A stretch of DNA of 6,535 nucleotides, taken from assembly GCA_903886165.1 (NCBI GenBank), contig CAISLL010000057.1, positions 1-6,535 of the forward strand. Reading direction: 5' to 3'. The notes under the pieces were generated by a model. That model saw only the letters and a program-made list of their open reading frames with translations. It searched no databases and was not told where the DNA came from. The DNA is from an uncultured beta proteobacterium. GTDB lineage: Bacteria > Pseudomonadota > Gammaproteobacteria > Burkholderiales > Burkholderiaceae_C. The position numbers were made by a program, and so were the translations under genes. Below are positions 1-5,245 of the stretch, one piece after another (the first letter of the stretch is position 1; each line of letters begins with the position of its first letter).

Positions 1-100
1 CGCCCTGGGAGCGTTGATTGCAGGTTCGCAAGTGAACCTCGAAATTGACTTGATCGCGCGGTATGTGGAAAGAATGCTCCGCACGGATCCTTCTAATTAA
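1..100 (+). CDS. ribE: Riboflavin synthase, alpha chain (C-terminal end, partial)
   Basis: Reading in the frame that starts at position 2 gives 32 residues ending at a TAA at 98-100. They include VNLEIDLIARYVERML, the characteristic C-terminal end of riboflavin synthase, where a conserved VNLE(x)D(x)(I/L)ARY segment runs into the trimerisation helix. The enzyme dismutates two molecules of 6,7-dimethyl-8-ribityllumazine into riboflavin and the pyrimidine that RibH reuses. Only the end is visible, so the catalytic N-terminal half cannot be judged. Finding ribH and ribBA downstream on the same strand supports the call. Unusually, the next riboflavin gene does not follow directly: an HTH-PIN gene pair lies between. 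The partial length rests on the window edge and is not evidence of truncation. Confidence 0.93.
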   Translation, partial: ALGALIAGSQVNLEIDLIARYVERMLRTDPSN

Positions 101-109
101 CGGATTTTT

Positions 110-123
110 CAATATTCGTATTG
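110..123. repeat. Short inverted repeat CAATA-TTCG-TATTG
   Basis: CAATATTCGTATTG has perfect 5-bp arms around a TTCG centre, just after the ribE stop and upstream of the candidate promoter of the HTH-PIN pair. It could be a protein-binding palindrome, or in RNA a weak UUCG-loop hairpin. The stem is mostly A-T and the downstream T run is interrupted by G and C, so a working terminator is unlikely. An arm of this size can occur by chance in AT-rich DNA. Confidence 0.35.
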
Positions 124-130
124 TTCTTTG

Positions 131-157
131 TTTTCGTTGTTTTCGTTGTTTTCGCTT
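131..157. repeat. 9-bp tandem direct repeat (TTTTCGTTG)
   Basis: TTTTCGTTG occurs at 131-139 and again at 140-148. A third degenerate copy, TTTTCGCTT, follows at 149-157. The segment before it (121-130, TTGTTCTTTG) is a looser relative. The array sits in the 97-nt spacer upstream of an HTH gene and overlaps the region where a -35 element would lie. I infer it may be an operator for autoregulation by the HTH protein; simple low-complexity drift is the alternative. Confidence 0.6.
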
Positions 158-163
158 TATACT
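137..163 (+). promoter_or_regulatory. Possible promoter of the HTH-PIN pair
   Basis: TATACT at 158-163 matches five of six positions of the sigma-70 -10 consensus and lies 34 nt upstream of the chosen HTH start. A TTGTTT at 137-142 could act as -35, but the 15-bp spacer is short, so the -35 assignment is weak. The location inside an AT-rich island between genes and the overlap with the 9-bp repeats make an autoregulated promoter plausible. ATTGGAATCAAT at 172-183 (4-bp arms) lies just downstream of the -10 and is a second possible operator half-site pair. Confidence 0.4.
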
Positions 164-197
164 TAACTTCGATTGGAATCAATACTTGGAGGGCATC

Positions 198-716
198 ATG
201 CCTACCGCTGCCACACCGGATAAAACACCTGCCCACCGCTACGACCCGCTGGGGCCTTTGGCTGATGCCATTGGTTCGATGACTGGAACCGTATCCGAAC
301 AGGTTGCCACAGCCCTGCACCAGATTCTTGACGCCACCACTCCGCAAAGCCGTAGTGCCCGATTGCAGTTAATCCGCCACTTGGTGGACATTGAAAGCCA
401 ATCGGTCGGTATCGAGATGCCGAAGTCGGTCGTGGCTGCCAATGACCTGATCAGCACGGCACAGGCGGCTGAGTTGTTGGGTTACAGCCGCCCCTATGTC
501 GCCATGTTGATCGACCAGAACAAGCTCAAGGGCGCCACGGTTTCCGCTGGTGGTCACCGCCGGGTTTCACGCGCCGCCGTGCTGGACTGGAAAGCCATGC
601 ATCAGGTGACCGGCAAGACCGCTGACCTGCGCACGGAGGGGCAAAAAGCTGGGGTTTACAAAAGCACGGAAGCAGACGTGGTACGACGGGTCAAAGCGCT
701 TGCCAAGAATCGGTAA
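198..716 (+). CDS. Excisionase/MerR-type helix-turn-helix protein, candidate antitoxin of the PIN gene
   Basis: This 172-residue protein has a winged HTH of the excisionase (HTH_17) type at about residues 85-131. It contains STAQAAELLGYSRPYV (helix, turn, recognition helix) and then SAGGHRRVSRAAVLDW, where the G-G-H-R-R wing and the final W are family hallmarks. Residues 1-84 have no recognised domain but look helical around 18-70. The tail after 132 is basic (ending RRVKALAKNR). I chose the ATG at 198 because GGAGGG lies just before it and because the open frame reaching back to 63 would overlap the end of ribE in another frame. The PIN gene begins 9 nt downstream, so the pair is likely co-transcribed and translationally coupled. 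By analogy with VapBC-type modules I infer that this protein binds its own leader and neutralises the PIN partner. A plain transcription factor or a phage-type accessory regulator remains possible. A canonical VapB (AbrB, RHH or Phd fold) it is not. Confidence 0.85.
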   Translation: MPTAATPDKTPAHRYDPLGPLADAIGSMTGTVSEQVATALHQILDATTPQSRSARLQLIRHLVDIESQSVGIEMPKSVVAANDLISTAQAAELLGYSRPYVAMLIDQNKLKGATVSAGGHRRVSRAAVLDWKAMHQVTGKTADLRTEGQKAGVYKSTEADVVRRVKALAKNR

Positions 717-725
717 CGGTCAGAG

Positions 726-1358
726 ATGGAACGCCACCCACTCTCCCCCGGTGGCAACACCCTGGTTATTTTGGATGCCTGCGTGCTGCTGCCATCGCGC
801 CTGTCGGACGTGCTGTTTGACTTGATGCTCGAAGGCCTCTACTTTGCTCACTGGACGGGCGACGTTGAGGCTGAGTTCCTGCGCAACTGGCCGCTGGTGC
901 ATCCCGACGCATCGAAATCTGGCGCTAAACGGCTCAAGGCGTTTCAACGGGCGACCAACAATGGGCATCTGATTACCGGGCATGAAGACAACGCTTTCAT
1001 GTCCCGTGTTCCGGCTCGGGTGCATGACAACGACCGGCACCTGATCGCCGCCGCTTTGGTCATGGCCAACGGCCTCGATGAAGAAGATAACCCGGCGCTG
1101 CACAAGGTGATGATTGTTTCCGACAACACCAAACATCTGGCCGGTGCCGACACCCGCAAAGTTGGTATCGAGGTCATCAAGGCCGGTGCGTTCTTGGACC
1201 AGCTGTTTGATGCCGCTCCAGCCAGAGCAAGACAGGCGATTTCAAAGTCGCTCAGTGACCTGACAAAACCGCCGTACACCAAAGCGGAGCTAGTTGCCGC
1301 CCTACGCCTTCATGGCGCAAAAGCAGTGGTAGCAGGCCTGAAGGAAGTCGCCATTTAG
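726..1358 (+). CDS. PIN-domain protein (PIN_3-like), candidate ribonuclease toxin
   Basis: This 210-residue protein opens after a short lead with a PIN core. VILDACVLLPSRLSDVLF supplies the first metal-binding acid, Asp17, and the PSxLSD segment resembles the PIN_3 pattern of DANVLxPxxLRD. Glu50 in VEAEFLRNW fits the second acid. VHDNDRHLIAAAL puts Asp103 in the conserved D(x)DRHxxAAA motif. VSDNTKHL (Asp133/Asn134) matches the fourth position. PIN proteins of this kind are metal-dependent RNases, and the intact acids suggest an active enzyme. Residues from about 150 to 210 extend past the core. They include an Ala/Arg-rich helix and a final KAELVAALRLHGAKAVVAGL segment of unknown role. The gene starts 9 nt after the HTH gene with only a weak Shine-Dalgarno (GGTCAGAG), consistent with translation coupled to it. 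The RNA target cannot be read from the sequence. Confidence 0.88.
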   Translation: MERHPLSPGGNTLVILDACVLLPSRLSDVLFDLMLEGLYFAHWTGDVEAEFLRNWPLVHPDASKSGAKRLKAFQRATNNGHLITGHEDNAFMSRVPARVHDNDRHLIAAALVMANGLDEEDNPALHKVMIVSDNTKHLAGADTRKVGIEVIKAGAFLDQLFDAAPARARQAISKSLSDLTKPPYTKAELVAALRLHGAKAVVAGLKEVAI

Positions 1359-1461
1359 GCGCATACCCATTCTGGGACAATGTTGCATTGTTGAATCAAA
1401 ATAACCGGCCATATCTGCGCATGCTCGGTGCCCCTCCACCGTTCACGAAAAGAACCTCTTT
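1359..1461. other. Gene-free spacer between the PIN gene and ribBA
   Basis: These 103 nt separate the PIN stop from ribBA. ACAATG-TTG-CATTGT at 1377-1391 is a 6-bp inverted repeat, and CGCC-ATTTA-GGCG at 1349-1361 is a 4-bp one spanning the PIN stop codon. Neither is followed by a T run, so I see no intrinsic terminator. TTGTTG (1388-1393) with CATATC (1410-1415) is at best a poor promoter match. No FMN riboswitch is recognisable here. The spacer is longer than any other gap downstream, so it may be leftover leader from before the HTH-PIN pair arrived. Confidence 0.5.
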
Positions 1462-2577
1462 ATGACACCCCTGCAACCCGTTTCTATTTCCCCAGTAGAA
1501 GACATCGTAGCCGACATGCGCATGGGCCGCATGGTCATCCTGGTCGACGAGGAAGACCGCGAAAACGAGGGCGACCTGGTCATGGCGGCCGAACACGTGA
1601 CCGCCGAAGCCGTCAACTTCATGGCGCGCTTTGGCCGCGGCCTGATCTGCCTGACACTCACCCGCGAGCGCTGCCAGCGCCTGCAACTGCCACCCATGAC
1701 AGCGCGCAACGGTGACAAAAAAGGCACGGCATTCACCGTGTCGATTGAAGCCGCCGAAGGTGTCAGCACCGGCATCTCCGCCGCTGACCGTGCCTGCACC
1801 GTGCAAGCCGCCGTGGCTAAAAACGCCAAACCTGACGACCTGGTGCAACCCGGCCACATCTTTCCCCTGCAAGCGGTAGATGGCGGCGTGCTCATGCGCG
1901 CGGGCCACACCGAGGCTGGTTGCGACCTGGCCGCCATGGCTGGTTGTGAACCAGCCGCCATGATCTGCGAGATCATGAAAGACGATGGCACCATGGCACG
2001 CCTGCCTGACCTGCAATTGTTTGCTGCCGAACACGGGCTCAAGATTGGCACCATTGCCGACCTGATCCATCACCGCAGCCGGGTGGAGTCTCTGGTGGAA
2101 CATGTAGGTTCGCGCCCGCTCAAGACCGCTTTTGGCGAATTCACCGCGCACGCGTTCAAGGACAAAACCGCCCATGGGGTGCACCTGGCACTGGTCAAGG
2201 GCCAGTGGGGTGCCGATGACGCGGTGCTGGCCCGCGTGCACGAGCCGCTCTCCGTGCTGGACGCCCTTGAAGTCGGCCGCGCCATGCACTCCTGGAGCCT
2301 GGACGCCAGCCTTGCACGTGTGGCATCCGAGGGCAAGGGCGTGGTGGTATTTTTGAATTGCGGTGAAAGTGGCGAACAACTGTTGACGCAGTTTGAAGGC
2401 ACCGCGAAAGCCAGTCACGGCCCGGAGCGCGGCCGCATGGACTTGCGTACCTATGGCGTGGGAGCGCAAATACTGCGTGAGTGCGGGGTGCACAAAATGC
2501 GCTTGCTCGGCAACCCGCGGCGCATGCCAAGTATGGCCGGCTATGGCCTCGAAATTGTTGGTTACGTGACCGACTGA
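1462..2577 (+). CDS. ribBA: 3,4-dihydroxy-2-butanone 4-phosphate synthase with degenerate GTP cyclohydrolase II-like domain
   Basis: Residues 1-204 are a complete RibB domain, which turns ribulose 5-phosphate into the four-carbon precursor of riboflavin plus formate. Seen here are DEEDRENEGDL at 29-39, the acidic substrate and metal loop; GVSTGISAADRA at 100-111; GHIFPL at 131-136; and RAGHTEAGCDLA at 146-157, with His149 as the metal ligand. Residues from about 205 to 371 align with RibA, but the zinc segment (family pattern CxTGDxxGSxRCDCG) reads EPLSVLDALEVGRAMHSW at 261-278, with none of the three cysteines. The EGRGIGL loop is replaced by GESGEQL at 301-307. YGVGAQIL (331-338) and MAGYGLEIVGYV (358-369) remain. 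RibB activity is therefore well supported, while GTP cyclohydrolase II activity is probably lost and a separate ribA is expected elsewhere. Such degenerate RibBA proteins are common in Betaproteobacteria. The ATG at 1462 gives the usual N-terminus; the Shine-Dalgarno is weak. ribH follows after 27 nt. Confidence 0.95.
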   Translation: MTPLQPVSISPVEDIVADMRMGRMVILVDEEDRENEGDLVMAAEHVTAEAVNFMARFGRGLICLTLTRERCQRLQLPPMTARNGDKKGTAFTVSIEAAEGVSTGISAADRACTVQAAVAKNAKPDDLVQPGHIFPLQAVDGGVLMRAGHTEAGCDLAAMAGCEPAAMICEIMKDDGTMARLPDLQLFAAEHGLKIGTIADLIHHRSRVESLVEHVGSRPLKTAFGEFTAHAFKDKTAHGVHLALVKGQWGADDAVLARVHEPLSVLDALEVGRAMHSWSLDASLARVASEGKGVVVFLNCGESGEQLLTQFEGTAKASHGPERGRMDLRTYGVGAQILRECGVHKMRLLGNPRRMPSMAGYGLEIVGYVTD

Positions 2578-2604
2578 ACCTTTCAATCTGAACTGGAAAC
2601 CTCC

Positions 2605-3078
2605 ATGCTGAACGCAGACCAAGGCACGCTTGATGCCACTGACAGCCGCTTGAACGGCAAAAAGCTCACCATAGGCATTGTGCAGGCGCGTTTCAATGCC
2701 GGCATCACCGATGCGTTGGCTGCAGCCTGCAAGGCCGAATTACTGGCGCTCGGTGTGCCTGAAAAACACATCACCCTGGTGCAGGTGCCGGGCGCGTTGG
2801 AGGTGCCGGTGGCACTGATGGCAATGGCAGAGAAACTCAAATACGACGCCCTGATTGCGCTGGGCTGCATCATTCGCGGCGAAACCTACCACTTCGAGTT
2901 GGTTGCCAACGAATCAGGCGCCGGCGTCAGTCGCGTGGCGCTGGACTTTCAGGTGCCCATTGCCAATGCGATTCTCACCACCGAGAACATGGACCAGGCG
3001 CTGGCCCGGCAAACCGAGAAGGGCCGCGATGCGGCCCGCGTGGCGGTTGAAATGGCCAATTTACTGGAAGAAATTTAA
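2605..3078 (+). CDS. ribH: 6,7-dimethyl-8-ribityllumazine synthase
   Basis: At 157 residues this is the normal length for lumazine synthase, which condenses the RibB product with 5-amino-6-ribitylamino-uracil to form the substrate of RibE. Visible motifs are IGIVQARFN at 23-31, where Phe30 stacks on the pyrimidine; VPGALEVPVAL at 61-71; and GCIIRGETYHFELVANES at 87-104, with His96 the catalytic histidine. Phosphate-site and interface residues lie in GAGVSRVALDFQVPIANAILT at 105-125, followed by TENMDQALAR. Nothing is missing, so the protein should be active and assemble into the family's pentamers or icosahedra. The first 15 residues are a variable tail. Its TAA at 3076-3078 shares a base with the nusB ATG, which points to translational coupling between riboflavin synthesis and nusB. 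Confidence 0.98.
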   Translation: MLNADQGTLDATDSRLNGKKLTIGIVQARFNAGITDALAAACKAELLALGVPEKHITLVQVPGALEVPVALMAMAEKLKYDALIALGCIIRGETYHFELVANESGAGVSRVALDFQVPIANAILTTENMDQALARQTEKGRDAARVAVEMANLLEEI

Positions 3079-3608
3079 TGAGCGAATCAAGCCACCCCAC
3101 CCCTTCCACCCGGCCACCGCGCCAGCCACGCAAGGGTGTCACCAGCACCGGCGTGCGCAAAGCCGCCAGCAAATCAGACCGCTCCCGCGCCCGTGAATTT
3201 GCATTGCAGGGTTTGTACCAGGTGCTGGTGGGCAAAAATGATGCCGAGTCGGTGGATGCGTTCACCCGTGACCTGGCCGGATTCAACAAAGCCGATTCGG
3301 TTCACTTTGACGCCCTGTTGCACGGCTGCTTTGAGCAGGCTGGCGCGCTGGACGCGCTGATCCTGCCCATGCTGGACCGCACGCTGGCCGAAATTTCACC
3401 GGTGGAACACGCCGTGTTGTGGATCGGCACCTACGAGTTGCAACATTGTCTGGATGTGCCTTGGCGCGTGATACTCAACGAATGCGTGGAACTGGCCAAG
3501 GAATTTGGCGGCACCGACGGGCACAAGTATGTCAACGGCGTACTCAACGGCCTGGCAGGCAAACTGCGTGCCGCAGAAGTGGCTGCCGACAAAGGCGCTG
3601 CACGCTGA
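3078..3608 (+). CDS. nusB: Transcription antitermination factor NusB
   Basis: NusB pairs with NusE (ribosomal protein S10) on boxA RNA to support antitermination of rRNA operons. From residue 35 the protein matches the all-helical NusB fold: RSRAREFALQGLYQVL at 35-50, then EISPVEHAVLWIGTYEL and VPWRVILNECVELAKEFGG, and the signature TDGHKYVNGVLNGLAGKL near the C-terminus. The arginine-rich first helix is where boxA RNA binds in the family. At 176 residues it is longer than the E. coli protein (139) because of a basic, Pro/Ser/Thr-rich N-terminal tail of about 34 residues. That tail is probably disordered. The ATG overlaps the ribH stop (TAATG), which favours this start over an internal one. 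Placement after ribH is the common proteobacterial arrangement. Confidence 0.97.
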   Translation: MSESSHPTPSTRPPRQPRKGVTSTGVRKAASKSDRSRAREFALQGLYQVLVGKNDAESVDAFTRDLAGFNKADSVHFDALLHGCFEQAGALDALILPMLDRTLAEISPVEHAVLWIGTYELQHCLDVPWRVILNECVELAKEFGGTDGHKYVNGVLNGLAGKLRAAEVAADKGAAR

Positions 3609-3615
3609 CGTCAGC
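3604..3615. repeat. Perfect 12-bp palindrome GCTGACGTCAGC at the nusB/aminotransferase junction
   Basis: GCTGACGTCAGC is its own reverse complement. It covers the nusB stop codon and ends 1 nt before the aminotransferase ATG. In RNA it can form a 4-bp GCUG/CAGC hairpin with an ACGU loop. The nearest purine-rich Shine-Dalgarno-like string is AAAGG at 3591-3595, which is 21 nt from the ATG in linear sequence but about 9 nt if the hairpin folds. The palindrome is directly visible; any role is inference. Confidence 0.5.
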
Positions 3616-3616
3616 C

Positions 3617-4801
3617 ATGCGAGTGACGCAGCGCGCGCAGCGCATCGAGCCTTTTTATGTGATGGAAGTGGCCAAGGCAGCCAGCGCGGTTGCCGCACAG
3701 GTGGCGCAGTCAGACTCACCGATGATTTTCCTGAACATTGGTGAGCCTGATTTCACAGCCCCGCCGCTGGTTAAGGAAGCTGCTGCCAAAGCCATTCAAG
3801 ACGGCTTGACCCATTACACCCCGGCGACCGGTCTGCCCGAATTGCGCGAACGCATCAGCGCCTGGTACACCAGCCACTTTGGTTTGAATGTTCCGGCCAG
3901 CCGTATTGTGGTCACGGCCGGCGCCTCTGCCGCGCTGCAACTGGCCTGCCTGGCGTTGATTGAGGCCAGCGACGAAGTGCTCATGCCCGACCCCAGCTAC
4001 CCATGCAACCGGCATTTTGTGTCGGCGGCGGATGGCACGGCGGTGCTGATCCCGACCACAGCAGAAGAACGTTTTCAGCTCAGCGCCGACAAGGTGCAAG
4101 CGGCGTGGGGCAACAAAACACGTGGTGTGCTGCTGGCCTCACCTTCCAACCCCACCGGCACCTCGATTGCACCCGATGAACTGCGCCGCATCCACGCGGT
4201 CGTAAGCGCCCGTGGCGGCATCACGATGGTGGACGAGATTTACCTGGGCTTGAGTCACGACCAACGGTTTGGGCAATCGGCGCTTGGCCTGGATGACCAG
4301 ATCATCAGCATCAACAGCTTCAGCAAGTACTTCAACATGACCGGCTGGCGCCTGGGCTGGATGGTGGTGCCGGAAAACCTGGTGCCTGTGATTGAACGGC
4401 TGGCGCAAAACCTGTTCATTTGCCCCAGCACCATTTCACAATACGCAGCGCTGGCCTGTTTTGAAGCCGAAAGCCTGCGCGAATTCGAGCGCCGCCGCGC
4501 TGAGTTCAAGGCCCGGCGTGATTACTTCATTCCTGCGCTCAATGCGCTGGGCCTGACCGTGCCGGTGATGCCGGACGGCGCTTTTTATGCCTGGGCCGAT
4601 TGCACAAAAGCCTGTGAAAAACTGGGGGTCAGCGGCAGTTGGGACCTGGCCTTTGAGCTCATGCACCGCGCCCACGTAGCGGTCACACCCGGGCGCGACT
4701 TTGGCCATACAGACACACAGCATTTCATCCGGTTTTCGACCGCCAACTCGATGGCACAACTGTACACCGCCATTGACCGCCTGAAGGCGCTGCTGACATG
4801 A
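3617..4801 (+). CDS. Class I/II PLP-dependent aminotransferase (aspartate aminotransferase superfamily)
   Basis: This 394-residue cytosolic enzyme transfers amino groups using pyridoxal phosphate. Motifs in order are FLNIGEPDF near residue 40; HYTPATGLPELRERI; the phosphate-cup segment VVTAGASAALQL; SPSNPTGT with Asn178; MVDEIYLGLS with Asp206 and Tyr209; SFSKYFNMTGWRLGW with Lys237 as the Schiff-base lysine; and HFIRFSTANS with Arg372 binding the substrate carboxylate. All key residues are present. The amino-acid substrate cannot be assigned from sequence alone; this subgroup includes aspartate-, alanine- and aromatic-type enzymes. I chose the ATG at 3617, just after the nusB stop, because the open frame extending back to 3419 is shadowed by nusB and lacks family sequence. 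The gene's final ATGA overlaps the ybgC start by 4 nt. Its place between nusB and the tol genes is a familiar arrangement in Comamonadaceae. Confidence 0.95.
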   Translation: MRVTQRAQRIEPFYVMEVAKAASAVAAQVAQSDSPMIFLNIGEPDFTAPPLVKEAAAKAIQDGLTHYTPATGLPELRERISAWYTSHFGLNVPASRIVVTAGASAALQLACLALIEASDEVLMPDPSYPCNRHFVSAADGTAVLIPTTAEERFQLSADKVQAAWGNKTRGVLLASPSNPTGTSIAPDELRRIHAVVSARGGITMVDEIYLGLSHDQRFGQSALGLDDQIISINSFSKYFNMTGWRLGWMVVPENLVPVIERLAQNLFICPSTISQYAALACFEAESLREFERRRAEFKARRDYFIPALNALGLTVPVMPDGAFYAWADCTKACEKLGVSGSWDLAFELMHRAHVAVTPGRDFGHTDTQHFIRFSTANSMAQLYTAIDRLKALLT

Positions 4802-5226
4802 GCAACAAGCCTCTAACCCAAGAGACCTTTCTCTGGCCGGTGCGGGTGTACTGGGAGGACACTGACGCGGGCGGCATTGTGTTTTATGCCAATTACCTGA
4901 AATTTTTTGAGCGCTCGCGCACCGAATGGCTGCGTGCGAGGGGCATCCACCAACACGCGCTGCGCGAACTCACAGGGGGCATGTTTGTGGTGGGTCAGGC
5001 CAACCTGCGGTACTTGAAAAGCGCCCGGCTTGACGATGAACTTCTGGTTACAACTTCGCTACTTGAGGCAGGTCGCGCCTCCATGACAATCCTGCAACAA
5101 GCCTTGCTGGTCACACCAAACCGCCAGACATTGCTGTGCGAGGCCACTATCCGCGCCGGTTGGGTCATCGCCGACACCCTTAAACCAGGCAGAATTCCTG
5201 CGCAAATTCTTCACGCATTGACCTGA
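4798..5226 (+). CDS. ybgC: Tol-Pal associated acyl-CoA thioesterase YbgC
   Basis: A 142-residue single hot-dog-fold protein of the 4-hydroxybenzoyl-CoA thioesterase family. The N-terminal block WPVRVYWEDTDAGGIVFYANYL carries the active-site Asp23 (equivalent to Asp18 of E. coli YbgC) in the EDTDAGG motif. The following FFERSRTEWLR matches the family's conserved YxxxFERARTEWLR stretch. YbgC hydrolyses acyl-CoA thioesters and, as first gene of tol-pal clusters, is linked to envelope lipid metabolism. Its exact contribution to Tol-Pal function is unsettled. The start overlaps the aminotransferase stop (ATGA), implying translational coupling. tolQ begins 19 nt after its stop, as expected. Confidence 0.96.
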   Translation: MSNKPLTQETFLWPVRVYWEDTDAGGIVFYANYLKFFERSRTEWLRARGIHQHALRELTGGMFVVGQANLRYLKSARLDDELLVTTSLLEAGRASMTILQQALLVTPNRQTLLCEATIRAGWVIADTLKPGRIPAQILHALT

Positions 5227-5245
5227 ACCCGACGCACACCAAAAA

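Noticed and set aside
110..157. Intrinsic terminator after ribE
   Set aside because: The only hairpin (110-123) has a 5-bp, A-T-rich stem, and the following T-rich stretch is broken by G and C every few bases.
131..157. CRISPR array
   Set aside because: The repeat unit is 9 bp and head-to-tail without spacers, so it is a simple tandem repeat.
63..197. In-frame upstream extension of the HTH gene starting at ATG 63
   Set aside because: It would overlap the end of ribE in another frame, translates the low-complexity leader into a Phe/Cys/Arg-rich stretch, and lacks a ribosome site; the ATG at 198 has GGAGGG just upstream.
1359..1461. FMN riboswitch or terminator ahead of ribBA
   Set aside because: The spacer is too short for a full FMN aptamer and I see none of its conserved blocks; the small inverted repeats at 1349-1361 and 1377-1391 are not followed by T runs.
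1396..2622. 408-codon open frame on the minus strand opposite ribBA
   Set aside because: It lies almost exactly antisense to a well-conserved enzyme gene; such long reverse frames are usual in G+C-rich coding DNA, and its His/Gly/Ala-rich translation shows no domain.
3419..3616. Upstream extension of the aminotransferase frame into nusB
   Set aside because: The extra 66 residues are the nusB sequence read in another frame and carry no aminotransferase motif.
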